A DNA stretch of 23,657 nucleotides from Chara braunii (GCA_003427395.1 BFEA01000193.1:526198-549854); one strand, 5' to 3'; positions 1 through 9,525 are shown, numbered from the stretch's first letter. Program-made: numbers and translations. Notes: generated by a model from the letters alone, not told the origin.

Positions 1-85
1 TGCCGTCATCGAAGTTTGCGGGTCCTCGAGTGTTCTCAATGACCTTCATTTCGGATACAGCCAGGATGAGGGAGTTGGATGAAAC

Positions 86-90
<5 letters not shown>

Positions 91-130
<40 letters not shown>

Positions 131-144
131 GTCCATAATGACGT

Positions 145-202
<58 letters not shown>
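91..202. repeat. Two long poly-A tracts
   Basis: Pure A runs occupy 91-125 and 149-202, separated by 23 bases. Each run is followed by a similar GCTA sequence (gctaggtcc and gctaccaac). They could be tails of retroposed sequences or slippage expansions. No coding sequence is associated, and the lysine or phenylalanine ORFs read through them are artefacts. Confidence 0.9.
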
Positions 203-206
<4 letters not shown>

Positions 207-1560
207 CCAACACCACACGTCCTCAGAATGACTGTATCGGAGCTGAAAGAACGCTTTTCTGCATCCGAGAGAGGGGTAGTCCGTGAAGCAGCCATTGCCC
301 CTCTCTCTGTGCAACGGATGTTTCAAGTCTGAGGCAGTCATGATGAGCGTGTGTGTCGTGGTCTGCTTTTATTAGTGAAAACAACAATGAAAATCCTCAT
401 AAGTTCAGATCTCTTGCTGATTTCTCCGTTTGCAAAACAACACACACTCATCATGACGGTATTGGACGTGAAAATGGCTTCAATTCATTCGCATTTTCAC
501 ATTTTCACACCCACACCCTCCCCCCCTCAACCCCCCCTCCCGCCCCAAACACACACACACACACATGACTTGGGATTATGGTACTCTATACAGTCCAGAT
601 GCTAGATAGAAGATGGGGATGTCTAGCCATGGAGTGATAGAGATGGTGGTGACGTGAGTGGGTCGTTTGGGAGTAATGGCAGTGCCAGTGCTGTTGCGCT
701 TGTGGGCCGACTCGGAGGGCTCTCCAAGTCTTTTGGACTTTTGGTGGATCTGGTCGGTGGTTTCTTGCTGGTGGAGTGCCTTCTGTGTTAGGTATGTTGC
801 TTTTTGCCCTTCACCTTCTTTATAAATTAAAAAAAAACAGACAGTCCAGCTGCCTGCAGGCAGCCACGGCACCATGTTTTATACCCTGCGGCGTTAGATA
901 TTCAGGACTCACCTGTACAACACGATGTGGTCCCCGCCCAGAGTACGCTCCCGACTCCAGGGACAGTTTCTTTTTTTTTTCCTTTTTCAAACAGGGCCTT
1001 ATGGTACTTTCTCCTTTCCATTCTGGGGAGCATCAGTCCGGTTCCTATTCCACGGGCAAGTCAGAATATATTTTACACACCCACGCTTCCTTCCGTCTGG
1101 CCGAAGGACCCCTGAGCAGCATTGATTGCTCCATCTGGCTGGAGGATTGACTGTCAGCTTGCCGTGTCTCACTCTTTCCTCTCAGATCCGATAGCCAGAT
1201 CTGTCTGTCAGATAGATCTATATCACCTACAAAGAGCTCGTCCCGTGACCCAGCTAGTCCTTATACCCCATATTACCAAACCTATCCATGAGACCCACAA
1301 CCCTTCGCTCCACCTTACCTTCCCATTTGTATACAGTTTCTAAAACCCTAAACCCTAAGCCCTCAGCCAGAGACTCTTCGACACCCACCTAAGCTGGACC
1401 CCCTTTTCACCTTGAACAGACATGAAGCACTCTTTACTTTTGCCCTGACTCCATGCTAGCCCCTTTTATTCCTAGTGAGTGTTCCTTTGCATGATCTCCC
1501 GTTGCTCCGTCCTATCAAGCCTGGGAAACTTCCTGGTGATGCTTGCTCAGGATCAATTCT
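203..1560. other. Gene-poor low-complexity stretch
   Basis: No convincing gene is seen. The stretch holds C-rich and (AC)n sequence at about 508-565, an A-run at 828-837, a T-rich run at 969-988, and short ORFs with no recognisable motif. The T-rich run could mark the A-rich 3' tail of the minus-strand LINE that starts further right, but the boundary is not resolved. Confidence 0.6.
1341..1363. repeat. Short plant-telomere-like motif
   Basis: Two to three consecutive copies related to CCCTAAA occur here (aaaccctaaaccctaagccc). This is the Arabidopsis-type telomere unit. The tract is too short to be a telomere. Similar short tracts occur in plant promoters and at repaired breaks. Confidence 0.6.
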
Positions 1561-3322
1561 CTAAACCGAATTCCCTTGCACATTTTGGAAACCCTTTCTT
1601 ATTTCTGAGTTGTGCCAATCCTTCCAGTGCACTCGGTCATGTCTTAACTCCGCCACCTTGCCATTCAGCAGCCATTGCCTAATAATTCCTTCCTGATACC
1701 TTCCTGCTGCTCCATGTCTTCAGGGAGTGATTGCCTTAACCTTCGCCACTTGCATAACACTTCTGCTGGTATCAGAAGTCTCATTTCCGCCCATACTTTT
1801 TGTCTTGGATTGGACAGTCCTTCGATTGTTCGGCTGCACCTTTTTTTCCAAATGATCCATAGCGTCACCTTTCTGATCATGCCGAGCCAGAGCTTTTCTG
1901 CCTTTTGAAGTCGATCGGGGATGTCAGTCTAGAGAAGAATTTGGACGGGGTGATCGGGGAGGGGAGTATGGAAGAGAGTCCCAAAGGGCTGCGGCCCGTG
2001 CCCAGTACTCAGTCGCTTCGGTACAATAGAGTAAGCGGTGGACTAAATCTTCTTGTGCACCAGCGGTACAAATTGTGCAGAGATTGGAGCTAGCCGGGTC
2101 ATTCTTTTGACGTCGTATATGAAGCCATTGTTTCACTGGTAGTGCGGCATAAGTGATGAGCCACTGAAGACTCCTGGTTTTGACAGGTCTAATTGCCTTA
2201 AATTTCCTCCACGGGATCTGCTTGATACTTTCCGCTTCCTGGCCTAACAATTTTTGCCATCTGTTCTTGATTACAGGGTCGGGATCCTTTGTTTGGACTA
2301 AGAGCTTGTACCCGAGTCTGACTGTATAAGCATAAATAGGGGTCTCGACCTTAATATTCTTTTGTTTGTCTGCTTTCCAAGCCCACTCTGCTGGGTCAAA
2401 CTCTAAGTTTCGTACTGTTATTTCCGGTCTGAAGATGATCTTAGGCCACGACCCTATTACTCGCACTTTCCTCAATAGGAAGAAGTCCAGCAGTACCGAT
2501 TCCACATCTTTGTTTAAAATAGAAACCATCCCGTGCCCGGATGCCGAGATCGGAAATGAGGTGAAGGAGGCTGTGTTGTTCGACCCTGGTACCATGTGGG
2601 AAAACTGAAATGCTCGTGATGGTATTAACTCCTGTACCTTAACTCCCCATTCCCCCGTCCTCCATGGTAGCGCTTCTTTCAAGATATCTTTCCAGGCTTG
2701 TGGAATCAGATTGATAATATACTGAAGGTTTGTACCTCGCTTGTGGCACCCCTTCAGCTTTGTGCTCAGTCATCCATTCTTTCCTGTCTTCATTCCAGAT
2801 GTGACTGATTTTCCACACCCCATTTTTCACCCAAGATAGCCATCTGTGGTCCAGTTGCACTGGGTTATCCCCGTCATCTTTTACCCATTGGTTGCCGAAT
2901 AGTGGTTGTCGTAAAACCTCATCTTTAGACTGTGGCAGCCTGATTTTTGTTGGCATCATGTCCCTCCAAAGCTGGATCAAGGCTGCCCAATAAGGGTTGT
3001 GGTGAGTCGCTTCATTGGTTCCAACTCCTGCTCTGCACCTTCTCCGCCCTGACTTGGGACTCCACCCCTTGGTAATTACCCAAAACAATCCTGTTATATC
3101 TTCTGGTGAAGCTATAGGGGCCAGCGCTCTAATGCTGTCCAGGGCCAGACTATTCCAAGAAGTATCCGGTCTCATCAGGAGCTTGATTATCCACTTGGTC
3201 TGCAGGGGCCTTGTTTCTTGTCTCGGGTCTATGATCCCTAAACCCCCGCACGCCGGTTTCCGCGTTTTGTATATCCAGGCTATCTTAGGAATCCAGGAAC
3301 AGTTTCTACTCAGGATGCAGCC
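1561..3322 (-). pseudogene. LINE (non-LTR retrotransposon) ORF2, 3' fragment, frameshifted
   Basis: This is the C-terminal part of a LINE ORF2 polyprotein; the endonuclease and catalytic RT core are absent. Reading on the minus strand from 3322, the frame gives KIAWIYKTRKP, then a GGLGIIDPRQ motif followed by QTKW, typical of the segment just after the RT domain. It continues to the stop at 2639. A frameshift near 2750-2765 moves the reading into the frame holding AWKDILKEALPW and a zf-RVT zinc finger, C-x2-C-x9-H-x4-C (CTICTAGAQEDLVHRLLYC), which stops at 1924. A second shift restores LQKAEKLWLGM and the LWIIWKKR motif found near LINE ORF2 ends, stopping at 1665. A possible third shift carries weak similarity to about 1561. 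The copy is 5'-truncated and dead. The 3' end and any target duplication are not resolved. Confidence 0.85.
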
Positions 3323-3382
3323 CTAAACGTTGAGGGATTGGAACATGATCTGACCGGATTGCAGTTGACCCCACGAAGCGTA

Positions 3383-3558
3383 GACCACATGGGGGATCTG
3401 CAAATGGCTGGCCAGCACCATTCAGGCGAACCACAAATTTGTGCTCCGCCACACGCAGACCACATGGGTGATCTGCAAATGACTGGCCAGCAAACAACCC
3501 AACACAGTGTGGCCTTGCAACACCATCTGGGTGATCTGCAAATTGTTGGCCAGCATCC
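3383..3558 (+). repeat. Three imperfect repeats in the N-terminal coding region
   Basis: Copies begin at about 3383, 3458 and 3521 and share gaccacatgggtgatctgc followed by aaatg.ctggccagca. They encode DHMGDLQMAGQ, DHMGDLQMTGQ and HHLGDLQIVGQ. Spacings are 75 and 63 bp, so the reading frame is kept. They lie before the Josephin-like domain and are of unknown function. Confidence 0.75.
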
Positions 3559-4468
3559 AACAAACCAGCCTGAGAACCTCACCAGTCTCTGTGGTCTGAC
3601 GGCAACTAATATCTGTCTTCACATTCTCCACCGCCCGTTTTATACACCATCAGACTTCCTTGCAATCGCCCTTCAGCTTGATGCTGATCTTCCCCAAGTA
3701 CAGCCAGAGGTTTGTAATTATACCAGCGAAGGAGGCTTTACCATTGCTGTCCTACAAGTAGCAATGAGGGACCGTCAACTTGAACTACGCAATGCTCGAG
3801 CAGGTGAGTGGTTTAATCCTCCATCCCACATCTCTGCCTGCACTGTGCACGGGCCTGGCCATTACATGGCCATTGTACATGCCTCTGACCACTGGGAGCT
3901 GTGGGACAAGGGCACCATGGTCCATGCCATGACTGATGTCACTGATTTCTTACAAAATGATGCTGTTTTCTTGCCACAACAAACCGTCCGCAATCTCTTT
4001 TATGTTGACGATCATTCATCTGGCCCCATGCTGCAGCAAAACAATGTACCAACATTGTGCGACCTCCTCCTTTGCACAGCCACAAGGCCCACAACTACTG
4101 TTACACTCGGTTGTAGCCGCCATCGTCTCTGTCACAATCACTACAATTGCATGGTTTCTGCATCCATGTGTGCACAGGACTGTCCCTCCGTTCCTGACTG
4201 CAGGCACCCTCCGGATCCAGACACTATATGTCCATTTTGCGGCAATGGGCGCTATACTGAATGCATGGTCTTTTGTGGTGACCGTTCTTCCTTCATTTCG
4301 GCCTGCAATCGACATGCCATTTGTCGGGGGTGTATGGTGGGCATGCTCAATGCCAGCCGCCGTGGCAATTGTTGCACTGAGAATGCTGATCTAGATCTTC
4401 CATCTGTTCATCCACCTCATCCTTACAATGTATGTCCTCTCTGTCGTCAAGGACAGACTCATTCTTGA
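3389..4468 (+). CDS. Josephin-like cysteine protease fused to two RING-like zinc modules
   Basis: The ORF is open without introns from the first ATG (3389) to TGA, giving 359 aa; the frame is also open upstream, so an earlier exon is possible. Residues about 64-200 match the Josephin (ataxin-3 type) pattern: SLC with candidate nucleophile C68, an FYTPSDFLAIALQLD helix, FTIAVLQVAM, then H158 in GHYMAIVH and D173 in HWELWDKG. The His-to-Trp and His-to-Asp spacings of 11 and 15 equal those in ataxin-3. Josephin proteins remove ubiquitin; here Asp replaces the usual Asn and the N-terminal oxyanion Gln is not clear. The C-terminus carries two related modules: C224, C229, C242-x2-H245-x2-C248, ending ICPFC (C281, C284); and C292, C296, C306-x2-H309-x2-C312-x2-C315, ending VCPLC (C349, C352). 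These resemble RING fingers of ubiquitin ligases. Three short repeats form the N-terminus. Expression is unproven, and it could be a member of a repetitive family. Confidence 0.6.
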   Translation: MGDLQMAGQHHSGEPQICAPPHADHMGDLQMTGQQTTQHSVALQHHLGDLQIVGQHPTNQPENLTSLCGLTATNICLHILHRPFYTPSDFLAIALQLDADLPQVQPEVCNYTSEGGFTIAVLQVAMRDRQLELRNARAGEWFNPPSHISACTVHGPGHYMAIVHASDHWELWDKGTMVHAMTDVTDFLQNDAVFLPQQTVRNLFYVDDHSSGPMLQQNNVPTLCDLLLCTATRPTTTVTLGCSRHRLCHNHYNCMVSASMCAQDCPSVPDCRHPPDPDTICPFCGNGRYTECMVFCGDRSSFISACNRHAICRGCMVGMLNASRRGNCCTENADLDLPSVHPPHPYNVCPLCRQGQTHS

Positions 4469-5280
4469 GCCTCCACTGTACTTTCCCCTACTTTCCCTTT
4501 ATCGTTCTTTGTTTGTCTGCTCCCCGTCTCTCCTCCCTGTCTTTTCCCCCTCCCCCTTCACTCTGCCTCTTTCTCACAGCGTACAAGTGGGGATGGGGGC
4601 AGCTCACGCTCAACTTCATCAACGTGGCGAGCCTTGTACGTGAGAGGCACGGTGAAGGGGGAGTTAAAAGAAGAATGAGAAAAATGAATGGTTTCCCTTC
4701 ATGTTTGTCTTGTTTTTTTGTTTTTTGTTTTTTTTGTTTTGTTTCTGCCGTTTGTTTCGCAAAGTGCGCTCTTTTTGTTCGTAGTTATGTGACAATATAT
4801 ATAACCACATAAACGTGGGAACATTGCCTGCCTATACTTTCTTTTGTTCTGTGGAGATGGTTTATGATGATTTGTGGGTGGAATGAAGGGAGAATTCCCG
4901 GGGGTTTAGAACACAAACACCCACACAGTTTTGGGGGGCTGCTGTCGTGTGCAGCCCCTATTTTTTTTTCTTCTTGTATACTTCGTTTTTTTCGAGGGCA
5001 GGGCCAGGGTGTTCCACCCCACCTTGACCATCTGAATTGTTTTTGGCAACCCCTACTTTTGGGGGTGTGCGGCATGCGCTGCGCCGCTGTGCACCGCACA
5101 CGGGGTCTGGTCGCACACAAGATACACCAGAAGTATGGTTTGAAGTTTGAACCCTTGGAATTTGTTTATCAGCAGTTACGTGTGTGTACCGTCTTTCCCC
5201 GAATAGGGTTGTTGGAGCTGTATTTGGCTCAACGTCCAGTTTAGATACAGCAATAGTGACTACTACTGTTCGGGGGAAGG
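4469..5280. other. Intergenic stretch downstream of the Josephin-like ORF
   Basis: No supported gene is seen. It contains pyrimidine-rich DNA (4480-4575), a dispersed-repeat copy (about 4590-4665), T-rich DNA (4700-4745) and an 8-bp inverted repeat (gtgtgcgg at 5065-5072 with ccgcacac at 5094-5101). An ORF at 4864-5244 shows no motif I recognise. Confidence 0.5.
4590..4665 (+). repeat. Dispersed repeat, copy A
   Basis: This stretch resembles 9767-9850. Both share a gggcagct...cgctcaac block, then a cagccttgtacgt-like block followed by agaggcac.gt.aa.ggg. Similarity by eye is roughly three quarters of positions. The family is unknown. Confidence 0.6.
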
Positions 5281-5676
5281 ATGGGGCAGATGGTAATCAC
5301 TGTGGACTGTGGAGTGTGTACTCTACCAGTTAGCGACCACGTAGGTGCAATCAAACCTTTATTGGATTTCCCACCATGGGAGTATGGGCCTCGCTGCACT
5401 ACTCACCAAATGTGCGAAATGAGAATGAATCTTCCGGTAGAAAATGGAAAGATGCCCGCCATGTTTTTTTTTTGTCTTTTGTGCATGTCGGAAGTAGTGG
5501 AGCGAGGCCCTATGTGTACTCTACAAACATGTTTTGTCTCTGTACTGAGGTTGGCTTTCCCTGACGGTGGCGGTGATGACTGCTCTCTGTCTTCTGGAAA
5601 AGCTGTTGTGCAGGCCCACTCGCTTTGCAGGCCCACTCGGCAAGGAATGCAAAGAGCTGCATTCACATTTCCCTAA
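5281..5676 (+). CDS. Small ORF with RING-like Cys/His pattern (hypothetical)
   Basis: 131-codon ORF with an ATG start and an in-frame TGA just upstream (5257). The first half has C10-x2-C13, then C39-x2-H42-x2-C45, then C65-x2-C68. This is a RING-like spacing, but Arg48 replaces the Cys expected three residues after C45, so one zinc ligand is missing. The CxxHxxC core matches the two modules of the Josephin-like ORF ending 0.8 kb upstream, which suggests a related or remnant zinc domain. The remaining C-terminal half has no recognised motif. A T-run encodes FFF just before the last Cys pair and would be prone to slippage. It may be a pseudogene or a chance ORF. Confidence 0.35.
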   Translation: MGQMVITVDCGVCTLPVSDHVGAIKPLLDFPPWEYGPRCTTHQMCEMRMNLPVENGKMPAMFFFCLLCMSEVVERGPMCTLQTCFVSVLRLAFPDGGGDDCSLSSGKAVVQAHSLCRPTRQGMQRAAFTFP

Positions 5677-6034
5677 CCACCACGTGCTCGCTTGGCAGAG
5701 CAAGTCCCCTCATTCACTTTCGAGAACTGGAGTTGTATGCCTTGGCGCTTTGCGCCGGATAAAGCGACCGACATTGTAAGAGGCCAGCCGCAGCAACTCG
5801 TCGCCAAACTCGCCCAGCCAAACAATTTGTGCTTTTCTCCTCTCGCACAGCGGAAGATGGTAGAAGGCATGTCGCTTGATTGACTAAGGTTTGTATCGAC
5901 GGAAATCCTCAAAAGCGCTATCCCTCATGCCGAGTCTTGGATAAGCGCCCCCCCACAGATCTGAGCTTGGCAAAGCCAGCTGCTGTTTTTTTTCGAGTCG
6001 TCGGGGATTGCGTGTCATAACCAGCTCTGCTGAA
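5677..6034. promoter_or_regulatory. Upstream region of the EIN3-like gene
   Basis: This stretch presumably holds the 5' UTR and part of the promoter of the EIN3-like gene. I see no clear TATA box or ORF. The initiator ATG at 6035 sits in gaaATGG, with a purine at -3 and G at +4, a favourable context for eukaryotic initiation. Confidence 0.4.
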
Positions 6035-8422
6035 ATGGTTGACCATGGTGATGATGATAGATATGCCGGGCATCTGGACATAGGAGACATCATGGGGGAT
6101 GCAGATGGACTTCACGAGGAAGACATCAGCGATGAGGACATTGATATCGATGAGCTGGAGAGGCGGATGTGGCGGGATCGCCTGAAGTTGCGGCGAATCA
6201 AGGAACTTCAAAGAACGAGAGAACTGACCGACAGACCCAAGCAGAAACAGTCTCAGGAGCAGGCGAGGAGGAAGAAGATGTCGCGTGCGCACGATGGCAT
6301 CCTCAAATACATGCTGAAAATGATGGAGGTGTGCAAAGCCCAGGGGTTTGTCTATGGAATCATCCCAGAGAAGGGCAAGCCGGTGGGAGGCAGTTCTGAT
6401 AATCTACGTGCATGGTGGAAGGACAGAGTCCGTTTTGATCGGAACGGCCCGCTTGCGGCACAGAAGTATGCTGCAGAGCACTGCCAAAGCAGAGTGTTAG
6501 TTGATCCTTCCATCTCCACACCGCACACATTACAAGATCTCCAGGACACAACACTCGGGTCCCTCTTGTCCGCCCTGATGCAGCATTGTGACCCAAAGCA
6601 ACGCCAGTTCCCGCTTGAGAAGGGTGCGCCGCCGCCTTGGTGGCCTACGGGTGATGAAGACTGGTGGCCTCAGCTGGGCTTGCCGAGAGGGCAAGGGCCG
6701 CCTCCTTATAAAAAACCCCATGACCTTAAGAAGGCATGGAAGGTTGGCGTCCTTACCGCTGTCATCAAGCACATGTCCCCGAATATCTCAAAAATACGCA
6801 AACTTGTACGGCAGTCCAAGTGCCTGCAGGACAAGATGACGGCACGAGAGAGCGCCACATGGGTCGGCGTTCTCAATCAGGAGGAAGCTCTTGCTCGCAT
6901 GGCACACGGCAGCGGGATTCAAGGTGCAAGAAGCAGTGGCATGTGTCAGCTTGCGAAACCAGTCCCGTGCGGCAGACCAAAGACAGCCTTGGTTTCCACA
7001 TCTCTGGGGGCTCCCGGAAGTGCCTACAACGGACAATACCTCAGCAACATGCCAGCTTTGGCACAGTTTGCGCGTCATCGAAGTTCGGACAGCTACGACT
7101 TCGACGACGAGGATTGCGATGCCTACAAGCCAAATGTGAATTTGGAAGTGGGAGTTCTCAGTGGGTTGATGCATCCGATGGCCGAGTCGCCACTAAGCCG
7201 AAACACTCACAGCACGTGCAGCCGAAGCTCATCCGACTCCGCGGAAGCACAGGGCATGGATAACATCGTCAGGATTGCAGATGGGGACAGTCTTATGACC
7301 TCCGGAACGTATAAGAAAAGGCGTACCTCCGGGGAAGTTCTAGAGCACCGCGTGTTCATGTGTTCGTACGAGCAATGCCCACGCCACGAGTGGCGGAAAG
7401 GATTTACATCGCGCGAGTTGAGAAATCTGCACCAGGTCAACTGCCCGTACCGGCCAGGAGGTTCGCTTTCCACGCCTGCATCTCTCACAACAGGGTCAAT
7501 CGTAGCCCATTCCGAAGTCAGTCCCATTAGCGTTCCTGGTGTCGACCCCGTTGGTATCACGGCAGTGCATGAGCTCAATGTCCCCCCAAACAAGGGTCTT
7601 CTTCCCCAACCTAACATGGAGGGGGGTTTAGATCTGCACATGCAAGGCCATCATCCCCACCCAGCTGGAGGATTTATTGCCTCCAGCAAATTGAACATGG
7701 GGTTCCAGGCACCGGTTATTGGACATCCAATTCCAATGCAGGCTTGTAATCTGAACCTCCCACAAGACGGTGGAGTAGCTGCCACTAATCGCCTTAAGGC
7801 AACAGCTGATCACTTGCATGACCTTTTTGCTGGACTGTATGGGGAAGGGGGGATGTCGCACGGTGCGAGCAGTATTGTCGACGTCGAGCCCATGGGAAGT
7901 GCCAACAGTGGAACGCATTGCGCGATCGATGCTGGTTTGAGTCGATTAAACCCTGGAAGACCCATGCCTGTTGGAATTGAGAGGCCTTGCCACAGTGCAG
8001 GTGGACCTGGCTTGGGCAGGGAGCTTGGAGGTGCGCTTGCAGCGCCTGCAGAAGAGTCAGCAGCAATCGAAAGTGAGTGTGGCAGTGTATCATTCATGGG
8101 AGGTTTCCCACCCAATGGAAGACCAGGAGGAGGAATGCAGATGGGTTCATCCATCTCTGACAATGTACTCGACTTCCGGTCACGCATAATGAAGAAGGAT
8201 GTCAGACAGTGCAATAGCATGGGTGAGAACCCGCAGGAGAAACCTTGCGGCTTCCGCCCCATCTGTCAAGACCGACGCGATGAGGGGGATGCATCTGCAG
8301 GCTTCGAGGCTTGCAAAGGTCCTTTCAACTTCGCCGCTGAGCCTCCACGGCCTCGCCCTGTTAGAAACCAAGGAGAAGCTGCAGACCCTTTCGAAGACTT
8401 GATCTGGTACTTCGGCGCATGA
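6035..8422 (+). CDS. EIL: EIN3/EIL family transcription factor
   Basis: Nuclear DNA-binding protein that acts as the terminal transcription factor of ethylene signalling in land plants (downstream of EIN2, turned over by EBF F-box proteins) and, in some paralogues, of sulfur responses. The protein has 795 aa from the first ATG, longer than Arabidopsis EIN3 (628). An acidic N-terminus leads into the plant-specific EIN3 domain at about 40-288: [113 protein letters not shown] and ESATW. The [11 protein letters not shown] stretch, where the loss-of-function Arabidopsis allele ein3-3 (K245N) lies, is intact. Residues about 440-473 keep the second family motif, C443-x4-C448...H466-x3-C470-PYR, after a basic KKRR. 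The remaining ~320 residues are Gly/Pro/Met-rich and not recognised. The gene is one open exon, as is usual in the family. No break is seen. Confidence 0.96.
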   Translation: MVDHGDDDRYAGHLDIGDIMGDADGLHEEDISDEDIDIDELERRMWRDRLKLRRIKELQRTRELTDRPKQKQSQEQARRKKMSRAHDGILKYMLKMMEVCKAQGFVYGIIPEKGKPVGGSSDNLRAWWKDRVRFDRNGPLAAQKYAAEHCQSRVLVDPSISTPHTLQDLQDTTLGSLLSALMQHCDPKQRQFPLEKGAPPPWWPTGDEDWWPQLGLPRGQGPPPYKKPHDLKKAWKVGVLTAVIKHMSPNISKIRKLVRQSKCLQDKMTARESATWVGVLNQEEALARMAHGSGIQGARSSGMCQLAKPVPCGRPKTALVSTSLGAPGSAYNGQYLSNMPALAQFARHRSSDSYDFDDEDCDAYKPNVNLEVGVLSGLMHPMAESPLSRNTHSTCSRSSSDSAEAQGMDNIVRIADGDSLMTSGTYKKRRTSGEVLEHRVFMCSYEQCPRHEWRKGFTSRELRNLHQVNCPYRPGGSLSTPASLTTGSIVAHSEVSPISVPGVDPVGITAVHELNVPPNKGLLPQPNMEGGLDLHMQGHHPHPAGGFIASSKLNMGFQAPVIGHPIPMQACNLNLPQDGGVAATNRLKATADHLHDLFAGLYGEGGMSHGASSIVDVEPMGSANSGTHCAIDAGLSRLNPGRPMPVGIERPCHSAGGPGLGRELGGALAAPAEESAAIESECGSVSFMGGFPPNGRPGGGMQMGSSISDNVLDFRSRIMKKDVRQCNSMGENPQEKPCGFRPICQDRRDEGDASAGFEACKGPFNFAAEPPRPRPVRNQGEAADPFEDLIWYFGA

Positions 8423-8539
8423 AGACAAAGATCGAGGACGATGACGAAGATTGAAGACGAAGACGAAGACGAAGACGAAGACGAAGACGACGACGACGAC
8501 GACGGCGAAGAAGAAGAAGAAGAAGAAGAAGAAGCTTGA
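8423..8539 (+). repeat. GAA/GAC microsatellite directly after the EIL stop
   Basis: After the TGA at 8420-8422 the EIL frame runs on for 38 codons to TGA 8537-8539. From 8453 it is six GAA-GAC pairs, five more GAC, one GGC, nine GAA and a GCT, which would read as an acidic tail. It is most likely a 3' UTR microsatellite. Readthrough or a recently gained stop is possible but unsupported. Confidence 0.8.
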
Positions 8540-9487
8540 TCTTAGAGGAAACTAGCTGGACTAGGACTTTCAGGAGGGTTTCTGGCCCGAAGGCTTGGTT
8601 GAGAGGAGAAGGAGCAGCAGCAGCTGTGTCTGCAGCTGTATGTGAGTCTGCTGTCCCACTTTGTATTCGCAGTTAAATCTCGCAGCGGAGGACGGAGGCT
8701 TGTCTGGCGTGCCCGGTTGTGCGATGGTAGTAACTACAGTGGAGTTTGGCGATGACTGTGGGATGCATTCAAGGTGCAGGTATGTATCTCCAGTGCATTT
8801 GTACCGTCTACAATCTACCAGCGTGGTGCTCAAGAAAGATCTTCCCACTGCAGTGGAAGGGGGAATCTTTGCTGTTTTCTTTGTTTCGCGACATTTTCAA
8901 TTGATTTAGATTGCTCTGCGGCAATGCGTACACAACACCACGTCAACCATTTTTCTTCGTAGAGTGAGTCAATCCTAACAACAGCTCTGGAAAAGAAGGT
9001 TCATACGCAGTCTGGGGCAAGTAGCCGTGAGCGGCTCAGCTCTGTATGTGTACAGAAAGCCTCAAGGTAGTTACAGGCAAAAGCGGGCTGGTCTCAGGTA
9101 CAAGCGGCTAGGAAAGGGTTCTCTCCAAGCATCTGCAGGGGCAATTCTTCAAAGGTGAAACATCATCATAACTGCATCCCATCCGAAGGGGGAGAGGGAG
9201 GGACGGCACACATTTTTCTTTTTCTTTTTTATCTGAACTGAGGTATCGATTGGTAGTGGTCTGCTTGCTCTGTGTTGCACAGTCTGTGATTATAGGTTTT
9301 CTCTCAGTTCGCACACGTTCGTTCCTGTTAGGACATGTATAATTCAATAACAGTTTGTTCCTTCCAATCTCTGGACAAACATGTTTTGCAGGGTACGTAC
9401 AATTGAGTTCGAACAGCTTCACAGAAAGAAGCAAATGAGTGGTGCTAACAACGCTGCTGAGTCAGAATCTCCAATGAAGGTCACAGT
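8540..9487. other. Downstream flank of the EIL gene
   Basis: Probably the 3' UTR followed by intergenic DNA. No canonical AATAAA is obvious; the nearest variant is attcaataac at about 9341. Short ORFs on both strands show no recognisable domain. Confidence 0.45.
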
Positions 9488-9525
9488 CTGTCTCTTATAC
9501 ACATCTAGATGTGTATAAGAGACAG
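9488..9525. other. Nextera mate-pair junction adapter (library artefact)
   Basis: A 38-nt perfect palindrome made of the 19-nt Tn5 mosaic end CTGTCTCTTATACACATCT (9488-9506) followed directly by its reverse complement (9507-9525). This is exactly the circularisation junction of Illumina Nextera mate-pair libraries and is not expected in a genome. The flanks may therefore not be adjacent in vivo. Confidence 0.96.

Noticed and set aside
89-332. Lysine- and phenylalanine-run ORFs on both strands
   Set aside because: They are translations of poly-A tracts with no other content.
1341-1363. Telomere or interstitial telomere array
   Set aside because: Only two to three units; too short to indicate a chromosome end.
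3338-3388. TTG at 3338 as the Josephin-like ORF start
   Set aside because: It is not an ATG; the first in-frame ATG is 3389, although an upstream exon remains possible.
6008-6034. Upstream TTG as the EIL start
   Set aside because: A eukaryotic gene is expected to start at ATG; 6035 has a good context and follows immediately.
3389-8422. Functional link between the Josephin/RING-like ORF and EIL
   Set aside because: EIN3 is ubiquitin-regulated in land plants, but neighbours in a eukaryotic genome need not cooperate, and nothing in the sequence shows a link.
9488-9525. Genuine Tn5-like transposon ends
   Set aside because: Two hyperactive 19-nt mosaic ends joined head to head with no transposase match the commercial mate-pair junction exactly.
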